Part shown: positions 23,172 to 32,083 of the stretch, piece after piece | Layout of the letters: each line of letters starts with the position of its first letter | Position numbering within the stretch: the stretch's first letter is position 1 | NCBI GenBank assembly: GCA_947463515.1 | Contig: CANHRI010000027.1 | Span: 1 to 34,585, forward strand | Source of the DNA: Flavobacteriaceae bacterium | GTDB taxonomy: Bacteria; Bacteroidota; Bacteroidia; Flavobacteriales; Flavobacteriaceae | Reading direction: 5' to 3' | DNA: 34,585 nt | The notes under the pieces: generated by a model | The model's input: the letters and a program-made list of their open reading frames with translations, nothing else | Databases searched by the model: none | What the model was told of the DNA's origin: nothing | Made by a program: the position numbers and the translations under genes

Positions 23172-23837
23172 ATGGACTTTGATTGGAAACAACTTTTTAA
23201 CCCTGAGTTTTACATTTTACTGAAAGTTGGAGGCATCAAAATAGGCCTTTATGTGGTATTGTTTATCGTATTTGCCGAAACGGGACTACTTGCGGGATTC
23301 TTCTTGCCAGGCGATAGCTTGCTTTTCCTTTGTGGGATTTATAGCGAACTCTTAATGCGGGATTTTTCAACCGGAAGTGATTTTGTTAATGTAACCTTGC
23401 TTGCTTTTATGGTAGCGGTGATGGGAATCATAGGCAATATGTTTGGCTATTGGTTTGGGAAAAAGAGTGGCGGTTATTTGTACAAACGCGAAGACAGTTT
23501 GTTTTTTAAGAAAAAGTATTTGTACCAATCGAAAGAATTTTTTGATAAATACGGAAGTCGTGCGGTCGTATTTGCACGCTTTTTACCCATCGTACGCACC
23601 TTTGCTCCCGTGATTGCGGGTATTGTTGAAATGGACCGTAAAAAGTTTATGTTTTATAATATCCTTGGATCTGTGCTTTGGTCGGTGACCATGATTTTTT
23701 CAGGACATTATTTGTATGAGTTGTTTAAAACACAGTTCAATATTGATTTAAAACATTATATCGAATACATCGTCATCGGTATCGTATTGGTGACTACTGT
23801 TCCCGTTATCATGAAGTTTGTGCGAAAACGAAAATAA
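23172..23837 (+). CDS. DedA-family membrane protein
   Basis: This 221-residue inner-membrane protein belongs to the DedA/VTT family, members of which act in envelope homeostasis and lipid-carrier (undecaprenyl phosphate or phospholipid) flipping. Family features are the N-terminal ETGLLAGFFLPGDSLLFLCG, MGIIGNMFGYWFGKKSG, the conserved arginine segment FARFLPIVRTFAPVIAGI (about 138-155), and the FMFYNILGSVLWS helix. Five or so hydrophobic segments are present and the length is typical. It is probably transcribed alone and ends at a strong terminator shared with groL. The exact substrate is unknown. Confidence 0.93.
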   Translation: MDFDWKQLFNPEFYILLKVGGIKIGLYVVLFIVFAETGLLAGFFLPGDSLLFLCGIYSELLMRDFSTGSDFVNVTLLAFMVAVMGIIGNMFGYWFGKKSGGYLYKREDSLFFKKKYLYQSKEFFDKYGSRAVVFARFLPIVRTFAPVIAGIVEMDRKKFMFYNILGSVLWSVTMIFSGHYLYELFKTQFNIDLKHYIEYIVIGIVLVTTVPVIMKFVRKRK

Positions 23838-23856
23838 ACGCAGAAAATAATTCAAT

Positions 23857-23893
23857 AAAAAATCCGACTGTTGTTATAGCAGTCGGATTTTTT
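23857..23893. terminator. Bidirectional terminator between dedA-type gene and groL
   Basis: AAAAAATCCGACTG (23857-23870) and CAGTCGGATTTTTT (23880-23893) form a perfect 14-pair stem with a 9-base loop, with T-tracts available on both strands. It ends both convergent transcripts. Confidence 0.92.
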
Positions 23894-23912
23894 TATACTC
23901 ATGTAATTTAGC

Positions 23913-25553
<1,641 letters not shown>

Positions 25554-25584
25554 TTAAATTTTTGATTTTGTTAATCCTGTTTTC

Positions 25585-25860
25585 TTAAATGATGGCTAGG
25601 ATGTCATCCTCGCGCATGATTAAATAATCTTTACCGTCGTATTTAAGTTCGGTTCCAGCGTATTTTCCATACAATACGGTATCGCCCACTTTGACAGTCA
25701 TCGTATGGTCTTTTTTGCCGTTACCTACTGCAACGACAGTGCCTCGTTGTGGTTTTTCTTTTGCAGTGTCTGGAATGATAATTCCTGCTGCGGTGGTTGT
25801 TTCTGCGGCCGCAGGCTCAACCAAAACTCGATCAGATAAAGGTTTAATGTTTAAAGCCAT
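25585..25860 (-). CDS. groS: Co-chaperonin GroES
   Basis: This 91-residue lid of the GroEL chamber shows the standard sequence: [16 protein letters not shown] at the start, the mobile loop [47 protein letters not shown] and a final REDDILAII. Length and order (groS before groL) are typical. A sigma54-like promoter candidate lies 45-60 bases upstream. Confidence 0.98.
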   Translation of the reverse strand: MALNIKPLSDRVLVEPAAAETTTAAGIIIPDTAKEKPQRGTVVAVGNGKKDHTMTVKVGDTVLYGKYAGTELKYDGKDYLIMREDDILAII

Positions 25861-25904
25861 AATGCATTATTTTTAGGTTGTTATTTTTTGTTTGCCTCGT
25901 TTAT

Positions 25905-25920
25905 TTCAGAAATTGTGCCA
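25905..25920 (-). promoter_or_regulatory. Sigma54-like promoter candidate upstream of groS
   Basis: On the minus strand TGGCACAATTTCTGAA resembles the -24/-12 form TGGCACG-N4-TTGCA: TGGCAC matches fully, while the -12 part is CTGAA rather than TTGCA. It would start transcription about 35 bases before the groS ATG. The match is partial and the call is tentative. Confidence 0.3.
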
Positions 25921-25979
25921 AGGGGTAAAAACTGCCAATTTTTCAGTCTTACTGTCAGCGAATTTTATGTCAAAAAAAA

Positions 25980-25996
25980 AGTCCCGAACTGGGACT
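25980..25996 (-). terminator. Terminator downstream of secG
   Basis: On the minus strand AGTCCC (25996-25991), a 5-base loop and GGGACT (25985-25980) form a 6-pair stem followed by nine T. It lies 7 bases after the secG stop and closes the long envelope-biogenesis operon. Confidence 0.85.
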
Positions 25997-26003
25997 CTTT
26001 ACG

Positions 26004-26366
26004 TTATTTTTTTTCTGGAGTAGCAGGGGTCTCTGCTGGTTTTGTATTTGCATTGCCCGGTTTAGCTTCCTTGGCATCCTCAGGAGCCGGAGCTGCCGAT
26101 TGACTCGCATCGATAATTTTGTCAGTACTGCCGCCAGAACCCGGAAAGCTCATGCTAGACAATAAAACCAACACAATCAACGCTGCACCCAATACCCAAG
26201 TACTCTTATCTAAGAAATCGGTTGTTTTTTGTACACCGCCTAATTGTTGCGTTCCTCCTAAGGCAGAAGATAATCCTCCTCCTTTAGGGTTTTGAACCAT
26301 TACTACGATGATTAACAGAAAACAAACAATCGTAATTAATACCAAAAAGATTGTAAATGTGCTCAT
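26004..26366 (-). CDS. secG: Preprotein translocase subunit SecG
   Basis: This 120-residue inner-membrane protein assists SecYE in protein export. It has the two expected membrane helices (about 4-24 and 54-74) joined by the family signature VVMVQNPKGGGLSSALGG (about 21-38). The C-terminus beyond residue 78 is a hydrophilic Ala/Pro/Lys-rich tail, longer than in E. coli but usual in Bacteroidota. It is the last gene of the operon starting at miaB, 3 bases after the TPR-like gene, and is followed by a terminator. Confidence 0.95.
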   Translation of the reverse strand: MSTFTIFLVLITIVCFLLIIVVMVQNPKGGGLSSALGGTQQLGGVQKTTDFLDKSTWVLGAALIVLVLLSSMSFPGSGGSTDKIIDASQSAAPAPEDAKEAKPGNANTKPAETPATPEKK

Positions 26367-26369
26367 TGT

Positions 26370-27200
26370 TTAGGAATTATTTTGTTGTAATTTTTTTATT
26401 TCTTCAATTCGGTCTGCAAAGAAACTACTTTTTTCTGGATATTTCAAAATTAAAATTTCATAGGCTTGAATTGCCCGTGGGTACTTTTTCTGTTCCAAAT
26501 ACACCTTTGCTAAGGTTTCGGTCATTAAGTAACTTTTATCGGGCGTTTCCATGGCTACCGCAGCAGGGGTACTGTCTTTTGAAATCGCAGGTATTTTCGG
26601 ATTAGTTTCTATAAATTTATCGATTAGCTCCAGTTTTTTCACTCGGGCATCGGCATTGGGAGCGGATTCAGTTGACGCAGGAATTTCTTTTCGTTCAATA
26701 GGTTTAAAACGCGAAAGTTGAAGCCATTCTTGAAAACTATGCTTTTCTTCAGTATTGAATGGTAAAGGTTTTCCGAGGTCCAATGCATCAGTGGGTTGGG
26801 GTTCTACCTTTTGCGCAACTTCTCCCGATTTTTCAATAGTAGCTATAAGGGATTGCTGCAAAGGATCGACAGCGGGTTGAATAACAACCACTTCGGAGTC
26901 AATGACCTCCATATTCAACAATTCAGCGACCTTGCGATCATACAACGTATTGTCAATAGTAGTAAACTGCGTTGTCGTAATAAAGTCAAATAGCACGCCG
27001 CGGTCATGGGTGTAGGCTGCAGTTTTTTTTAACGCATCATTATATTGATAACTGTCGAGATTGTACAAATGCTTCAATTGCAAAACACGAGCACTTTGAA
27101 AATAAGGGTATTTTTCCAGAATCGGTTCCAATTCTCGAAATTGCCGATCGTTGATGGCATAGGGCTTGTTGAGTAGGTAGATGTAGTCTGTGCTATTCAT
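26370..27200 (-). CDS. Conserved flavobacterial protein with C-terminal TPR-like segment
   Basis: This 276-residue soluble protein is read from the ATG of MNSTDYIYLLNKPY; an upstream GTG three codons earlier overlaps lptE and is less likely. The N-terminal half is helical (DRQFRELEPILEKYPYFQSA, LKHLYNLDSYQYNDALKKTA). The middle is acidic and Pro/Gln-rich and probably unstructured. The end, AKVYLEQKKYPRAIQAYEIL plus LKYPEKSSFFADRIEEI, looks like one tetratricopeptide repeat. No enzymatic motif and no signal peptide are seen. Its fixed position between lptE and secG suggests a role in envelope or secretion-related work, perhaps as a scaffold. The function is unknown. Confidence 0.8.
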   Translation of the reverse strand: MNSTDYIYLLNKPYAINDRQFRELEPILEKYPYFQSARVLQLKHLYNLDSYQYNDALKKTAAYTHDRGVLFDFITTTQFTTIDNTLYDRKVAELLNMEVIDSEVVVIQPAVDPLQQSLIATIEKSGEVAQKVEPQPTDALDLGKPLPFNTEEKHSFQEWLQLSRFKPIERKEIPASTESAPNADARVKKLELIDKFIETNPKIPAISKDSTPAAVAMETPDKSYLMTETLAKVYLEQKKYPRAIQAYEILILKYPEKSSFFADRIEEIKKLQQNNS

Positions 27201-27202
27201 AA

Positions 27203-27703
27203 CTACCACTTCGCCAACGATTCATTAATAATGTCTTGTGTAATTCGATTGAAGATAAAATCGACAACTTCTGTGAGTTTGCTCCCTGTCAATTGCGCAT
27301 TCCCTTCATAATCTTGAAAAAAGGAAAAACGTTTTTCAAAATTTTCCTCTTCTTTATTGGCGTTGGTAAATTTAACCAATACCGTAATGGTCAATCGGTT
27401 TTGAGCCGCTGTAAAATTGGCTGTTGAGGTCATCGGTGAAACGCGATAGTCTACGATTTCACCTTCATACACCAAGTCGCCATTGGAGGAAGTTAAACTT
27501 AATCGCGTTTGATTTTGAATGGCCTCCTGTAATTTGTTGGTGAAAACTCGTTCGATTCCAGGTTCGACAAGCGGTGCCGTGTTTTGAAAATATTTTACTT
27601 GTACGGTTTTGGCGTCGGTTTGAATCCCCGTGAAACTATATCCTCCACAACCGTTGAGGAATACGAGCAAAGCCAATAAAGAAATCCACCGTAATGCTTT
27701 CAT
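27203..27703 (-). CDS. lptE: LptE-family LPS-assembly lipoprotein
   Basis: This 166-residue lipoprotein should form the outer-membrane plug complex with LptD for lipopolysaccharide insertion. The signal peptide leads to C19 in FLNGCGGYSFTGI, the YSFTG motif being typical of Bacteroidota LptE. The rest has the alpha/beta pattern of the family (VQVKYFQNTAPLVEPGIERVF, LQEAIQNQTRLSL, VYEGEIVDYRVSPMT). The length fits. It lies in the conserved operon with secG and the sigma54 activator; lptD is not in this window. Confidence 0.9.
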   Translation of the reverse strand: MKALRWISLLALLVFLNGCGGYSFTGIQTDAKTVQVKYFQNTAPLVEPGIERVFTNKLQEAIQNQTRLSLTSSNGDLVYEGEIVDYRVSPMTSTANFTAAQNRLTITVLVKFTNANKEEENFEKRFSFFQDYEGNAQLTGSKLTEVVDFIFNRITQDIINESLAKW

Positions 27704-27754
27704 GAATCAAAGATAAGACCGCTAAAATAAAGCAATATTTCGAATTGAGGAAGA

Positions 27755-28552
27755 TTAATTCCCGTAATAATACTCTTGGTAGGCAGCAATTGTACTTGGA
27801 GTATCATTCACAAATTCTTCTGAAGTAAATTGTAAAGAGCGTTCCCCAGGAATCACACCATAGCTGAAGCGAAGCGCTGCAGGAGCACCATGGTGACATT
27901 CTTCAGGTACATATTCAGAAGTGAATGCATGTGCTAAAAATTCGGGTTCCATAAAACTTTTAACCATAGCCAAAGCAGCGGTGTATCGTCCCAACTCCGT
28001 GCGGTAGGTCATCATGGTGTTGTAATTGTAATTCCGACTCGTATTGGTAGTCATGGAAGTACGCGTGTATGAAGTCAAATTTCCCGCTTGATAAGTCATT
28101 AAATAACCAGTGGATTCTGTACCTACCATGTCGACAATTTGGGTAGCTTTCTTATCGGTATTAAATGTCACCGAGCGAACTGTTCCATTGTGCGAGTAGG
28201 TGTACGTATTTGTGGCTGAATTGTGAACCACATCATTTCCGTTGATACTAGCCACTATGCCGTTATTGTTGTATGTAAAGGTGTAACTGCTGGTTTCAGT
28301 ACCATTGGTGAAAAGTCCAACGCGTGTGATTTGATTCAAATTGTTATAGGTATAACGCTCCACTACTTGATTCTGGCCATTGGTGGCTTCCGTTAACTGC
28401 CCTGTGGTATTGAATTTCCAATGTAATTCTTGTGGAGAATTTCTAAAAAGGACAACTTCTCGAAGCGCTGTAGCGTTGGAGGCGTTATCAGTGTCGTTAG
28501 AACAAGAAAAAAAACTTACGGTAAGTACTGCTAAAACAAGTAGCTTTTTCAT
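27755..28552 (-). CDS. Lipoprotein with YD/RHS-like repeats
   Basis: This 265-residue protein has a lipoprotein signal ending in SFFSC17, followed by the acidic SNDTDN, which fits surface export in flavobacteria. The mature part is beta-rich, with YD-type repeat phrases such as FNTTGQLTEATNGQNQVVER, YTYNNLNQITRV, YTFTYNNNGIVASING and YTYSHNGTVRSV. The C-terminal third (from about residue 190) is different and contains ECHHGAPAALRFSYG. The gene interrupts the otherwise housekeeping run between the sigma54 activator and lptE, with roughly 50-base gaps on each side, and may be a recent insertion. Its function is unknown. Confidence 0.8.
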   Translation of the reverse strand: MKKLLVLAVLTVSFFSCSNDTDNASNATALREVVLFRNSPQELHWKFNTTGQLTEATNGQNQVVERYTYNNLNQITRVGLFTNGTETSSYTFTYNNNGIVASINGNDVVHNSATNTYTYSHNGTVRSVTFNTDKKATQIVDMVGTESTGYLMTYQAGNLTSYTRTSMTTNTSRNYNYNTMMTYRTELGRYTAALAMVKSFMEPEFLAHAFTSEYVPEECHHGAPAALRFSYGVIPGERSLQFTSEEFVNDTPSTIAAYQEYYYGN

Positions 28553-28604
28553 GGTAGGTTAAATTGGGCTTCAAATGTAAACGTATTTCTGGTTAAGCCC
28601 CTAT

Positions 28605-29864
28605 TTATAGGTCAAACTGCTTGATTTTTCGATAAAGTGTACGTTCAGAGATGCCTAACTCATCCGCAGCTGCCTTTCGACGGCCTTTGTTTCGTTCTAA
28701 AGCCTTTTTGATTAACTCGATTTCTTTTTGCTCCAAGCGCAATACTTCCTCTTCCTCCACGGTTTCGGCAAAAAGATAATTGTGTTCGGCATCATCATCA
28801 TGAAATTCCTCTTGATGGTTTTCATCGGTAGGCTGGTACACCGCAACTGTCGTTTCTGGGGTAAAAGGAGTGCTTTCCTCAGCTTTCCCATAAATTTTTT
28901 GAATCAAACTCGGATTAATATCCTGTGCGTTTTTGCCGTTTTTCATCAATTCTAAAGTGAGTTTTTTTAAATCATTCAAATCACTTTTCATGTCAAATAA
29001 AACTTTGTACAGTATATCGCGCTCTGTAGCAAAATCACTCTCCGATTTGCTTTGCGAAACCACACTAGGCAAATTGCGTTGGTCCATTGGGATGTATCCG
29101 GCCAAAGTGGCTGCACTGATGTCGCGCTTGGTTTCCAATACCGAAATTTGTTCAGCAACATTTCGCAATTGACGAATGTTTCCTGCCCAACGGTAATTGA
29201 CTAAATACCCCACGGCGTTATCTTCCAACTTGATAGGGGGCATTTTGTATTTGTGTGCAAAGTCAGAAGCAAATTTTCGAAACAACAAATGAATGTCATC
29301 GCGGCGTTCGCGTAAAGGAGGCAATCCTATTTCTACCGTACTTAAACGATAGTATAAATCTTCTCTGAATTTTCCTTTTTCAATGGCTTCATGCATATTC
29401 ACATTGGTGGCCGCAACAATGCGCACATTGGTTTTTTGAACTTTAGACGAACCCACTTTGATGAATTCGCCATTTTCCAGAACGCGTAATAGACGAACTT
29501 GCGTTGTCAAAGGTAATTCGCCTACTTCATCCAAGAAAATTGTGCCTCCATCGGCTACTTCAAAATACCCTTCGCGCGTTTGTGTAGCCCCTGTAAACGA
29601 CCCTTTTTCGTGTCCAAAAAGTTCACTATCAATGGTGCCTTCGGGAATGGCCCCGCAGTTGACTGCAATGTATTTACCGTGTTTTCGATGCGAAAGGGAA
29701 TGAATAATTTTAGGAATACTTTCTTTCCCTACTCCGCTTTCACCCACTACCAAAACCGAAATATCGGTGGGTGCCACTTGAATTGCTTTTTCTATGGCGC
29801 GGTTCAATTTGGCGTCATTTCCGATAATTTCAAATCGTTGTTTGATACTTTGTACACTTTCCAT
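28605..29864 (-). CDS. Sigma54-dependent transcriptional activator without receiver domain
   Basis: This 419-residue protein starts almost directly with the AAA+ sigma54-interaction domain (about 12-258). Visible motifs are Walker A GESGVGKES (41-49), the sigma54 contact loop GSFTGA (89-94, with Ser for the usual Ala), Walker B GTIFLDEVGEL (107-117), and YYRLSTVEIGLPPLRER (171-187). A linker of about 110 residues, partly acidic, leads to a Fis-type helix-turn-helix at the end (about 380-419: NKGRRKAAADELGISERTLY). No receiver, GAF or PAS input domain exists, so activity would be set by expression level or a partner protein. It lies inside the miaB-secG operon. Confidence 0.94.
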   Translation of the reverse strand: MESVQSIKQRFEIIGNDAKLNRAIEKAIQVAPTDISVLVVGESGVGKESIPKIIHSLSHRKHGKYIAVNCGAIPEGTIDSELFGHEKGSFTGATQTREGYFEVADGGTIFLDEVGELPLTTQVRLLRVLENGEFIKVGSSKVQKTNVRIVAATNVNMHEAIEKGKFREDLYYRLSTVEIGLPPLRERRDDIHLLFRKFASDFAHKYKMPPIKLEDNAVGYLVNYRWAGNIRQLRNVAEQISVLETKRDISAATLAGYIPMDQRNLPSVVSQSKSESDFATERDILYKVLFDMKSDLNDLKKLTLELMKNGKNAQDINPSLIQKIYGKAEESTPFTPETTVAVYQPTDENHQEEFHDDDAEHNYLFAETVEEEEVLRLEQKEIELIKKALERNKGRRKAAADELGISERTLYRKIKQFDL

Positions 29865-29875
29865 AAGTCAAGGAA

Positions 29876-30379
29876 TTAAAGCAATTGTTTTTTCACGGGT
29901 ACTGCCATTAATAGCGTTCGGATGGCTTCTATTTGGTCGGGTTGCAGTTGTGATTTAAATATAGGTAAAGCCGAATTTTGTTGGGTGTAAATCAAAAACC
30001 AGCGTTTGGTCTCTTTGATTTGGTAAATGGAATGCCAACTACGGGTTACTTCAAAACTGCTTCCTTTTTGTTCGATTTCTTTTTCATTCAAACGCAAGTG
30101 ATGTATCTCTTGATTTTTAGGGTTTTGCAACAAAGAACGTTTTAACGTCCAAAGCAAATAACCGTATATCAGGAGTCCAATGCCTACCAACAGCAAACCG
30201 TTAAATGAAGCCACCCAATATTCGGGAAGTCGGTAATAAAATGCGGCAAAAAGACTGCCTACCAATAAAATACCAACCGTAATGAGCAGCATTTTTACGA
30301 TGGGCTTTTCAAACAATACATACCGCGTAGCCAAAGCCATTTCTTGCAGATCGGGTCGGTATTGAATATGAATTTCCAT
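29876..30379 (-). CDS. YcxB-like two-helix membrane protein
   Basis: This 167-residue protein has a short N-terminal part, two membrane helices (about 29-48 KMLLITVGILLVGSLFAAFY and 54-75), and a C-terminal cytoplasmic domain of PH-like appearance (about 90-150: LNEKEIEQKG, WHSIYQIKETKRWFLIYTQQ, ALPIF). This layout fits the YcxB-like family. No function is established. It follows miaB by 3 bases and precedes the sigma54 activator by 11, so it is part of the same transcript. Confidence 0.75.
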   Translation of the reverse strand: MEIHIQYRPDLQEMALATRYVLFEKPIVKMLLITVGILLVGSLFAAFYYRLPEYWVASFNGLLLVGIGLLIYGYLLWTLKRSLLQNPKNQEIHHLRLNEKEIEQKGSSFEVTRSWHSIYQIKETKRWFLIYTQQNSALPIFKSQLQPDQIEAIRTLLMAVPVKKQLL

Positions 30380-30382
30380 GGT

Positions 30383-31834
30383 TTACGATTGCATACGCTC
30401 CGCATAGCCAACAGCTTCTCCGATAAGTGTTGCCGAGGTACAGTCGGTAACTTTAACCATTACAAAGTCTCCTGGTTTGTAATTTTCTTTAGGAAAAACG
30501 ACTACCGTATTTTGCGAATTACGTCCGCTCCAATGGGCATCCGAACGTTTGGATTCTTTTTCAATCAATACTTCAACTTCTTGTCCTAAAAAGCGGCGGG
30601 TACGTTCCCAACCCAATTTTTGTTGAAGCGCGATAATTTCATTCAAACGTCGTTTTTTAACATCTTCAGGAACATCATCCTCCATTTTGCGCGCGGCTAA
30701 TGTGCCTGGTCGCTCCGAATAAGCAAACATGAATCCAAAGTCATACTTGGCATGTTCCATTAGGGATAAGGTGTCTTGATGATCTTCCTCTGTTTCAGTC
30801 GGGAAGCCAGCAATCATATCTTGTGAGAGCGAAATTTCTGGAATGATTTCGTAAATTTTATCCACCAAAGCCATATATTCTTCCCGTGTGTGTTGACGAT
30901 TCATCGCTTCCAAAATTCGCGTACTTCCACTTTGAACTGGCAAATGAATGTACTTACAAATGTTATGGTACTTGGCCATCGTTTCAATTACTTCCATATG
31001 CATGTCCTGCGGGTTGGAGGTGGAAAAGCGAAAACGCATTTTGGGAAACTGTGTGGCACACAGGTCCAAAAGTTGCGCAAAATTCACTGCCGTCGCTTTT
31101 TGCATTTCTGATGCTTTGACAAAATCTTTTTTCAACCCGCCACCATACCATAGATAGCTGTCTACATTTTGTCCCAAGAGGGTTACCTCCTTGTATTCTT
31201 TATCCCAAAGATCTTGAATTTCGGCCAAAATACTTTGCGGTTCACGACTGCGTTCACGTCCACGGGTAAAAGGCACAACGCAAAAAGTACACATATTGTC
31301 ACAGCCCCGTGTAATCGATACAAAAGCATTGACCCCATTGCTGTTTAAACGCACCGGGGCGATATCGCCGTAGGTTTCATCTTTCGATAAAATAACATTG
31401 ATGGCATCGCGACCGTCTTCCACCTCTTTTAAAAGATTGGGAATGTCCTTATAGGCATCGGGTCCTACCACCATATCGACTATTTTTTCTTCGTCCAAAA
31501 ATTTTTCTTTCAAACGTTCGGCCATACAACCCAAAACACCCACTTTCATCGTAGGGTTGATTTTTTTAACTGCATTGTATTGCTCCAAACGCTTGCGAAC
31601 GGTTTGTTCGGCTTTGTCACGAATCGAACAGGTATTTACCAAAACCAAATCGGCTTCCTCCAAATTTTGGGTCGTATTGTACCCTTCATTGGCCAAAATA
31701 GAAGCCACAATCTCACTGTCCGAAAAATTCATCTGACAGCCGTAGCTTTCGATAAACATTTTTTTGGTGTTCCCTTGACGTTCGTCGAGAATCAAACTTT
31801 GTCCTTGTATACTTTCGTTAATTTCTTTTTCCAT
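30383..31834 (-). CDS. miaB: tRNA-2-methylthio-N6-dimethylallyladenosine synthase
   Basis: This 483-residue radical-SAM methylthiotransferase adds the 2-methylthio group to i6A37 of tRNAs. The start is the ATG of [10 protein letters not shown]; an upstream in-frame TTG is ignored. The N-terminal iron-sulfur Cys are C33 (YGCQMNFSD), C69 (NTCSIRDKA) and C103 (LGCMAER). The radical-SAM cluster is C178-x3-C182-x2-C185 ([12 protein letters not shown]). A C-terminal TRAM domain (about 415-478) is present with [11 protein letters not shown] and [11 protein letters not shown]. All Cys are intact. It is the first gene of the seven-gene operon ending at secG and has a good promoter. Confidence 0.97.
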   Translation of the reverse strand: MEKEINESIQGQSLILDERQGNTKKMFIESYGCQMNFSDSEIVASILANEGYNTTQNLEEADLVLVNTCSIRDKAEQTVRKRLEQYNAVKKINPTMKVGVLGCMAERLKEKFLDEEKIVDMVVGPDAYKDIPNLLKEVEDGRDAINVILSKDETYGDIAPVRLNSNGVNAFVSITRGCDNMCTFCVVPFTRGRERSREPQSILAEIQDLWDKEYKEVTLLGQNVDSYLWYGGGLKKDFVKASEMQKATAVNFAQLLDLCATQFPKMRFRFSTSNPQDMHMEVIETMAKYHNICKYIHLPVQSGSTRILEAMNRQHTREEYMALVDKIYEIIPEISLSQDMIAGFPTETEEDHQDTLSLMEHAKYDFGFMFAYSERPGTLAARKMEDDVPEDVKKRRLNEIIALQQKLGWERTRRFLGQEVEVLIEKESKRSDAHWSGRNSQNTVVVFPKENYKPGDFVMVKVTDCTSATLIGEAVGYAERMQS

Positions 31835-31869
31835 CGACCTTGTGCCGTTCAATTGCGTGAAACGGACTG

Positions 31870-31901
31870 CAAAGATAATACTAAAATCAAAAATATGACA
31901 A
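31870..31901 (-). promoter_or_regulatory. Promoter of the miaB-secG operon
   Basis: On the minus strand TTG (31901-31899), a 21-base spacer and TATCTTTG (31877-31870) match TTG-N(17-23)-TAnnTTTG. The leader to the miaB ATG is about 30 bases. Confidence 0.75.
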
Positions 31902-31976
31902 GATGGCAGTGTTAATCTTAATAGGAAGACATTTCACCCCCAATTTCTAAATTACAGGTTCAAAAAGTAGATAAAT

Positions 31977-31995
31977 ACACCTGTTAATTAGGTGT
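31977..31995. repeat. Small inverted repeat upstream of topA
   Basis: ACACCT (31977-31982) and AGGTGT (31990-31995) form a 6-pair dyad with a 7-base loop, and a further ACACCT lies at 32053-32058 touching the topA -7 box. It may be part of a control region; alone it is too short to call. Confidence 0.35.
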
Positions 31996-32036
31996 CTTTT
32001 GGCATAGGAAACAAGGGCATTTGAAAACGCTTACCC

Positions 32037-32065
32037 TTGGAATTTAAAAAAAACACCTACTTTTG
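32037..32065 (+). promoter_or_regulatory. Promoter of topA
   Basis: TTG (32037-32039), an 18-base spacer and TACTTTTG (32058-32065) match the Bacteroidota promoter form exactly. The leader to the ATG at 32084 is about 14-18 bases. The TTG is also the end of a CAAGGG-N16-CCCTTG dyad (32012-32039). Confidence 0.8.
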
Positions 32066-32083
32066 CCCCAAACAAAACAATGA

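Noticed and set aside
31977..31995. ACACCT/AGGTGT hairpin as a terminator
   Set aside because: The stem has only six pairs, the tail is just CTTTT, and no upstream gene on the plus strand needs terminating.
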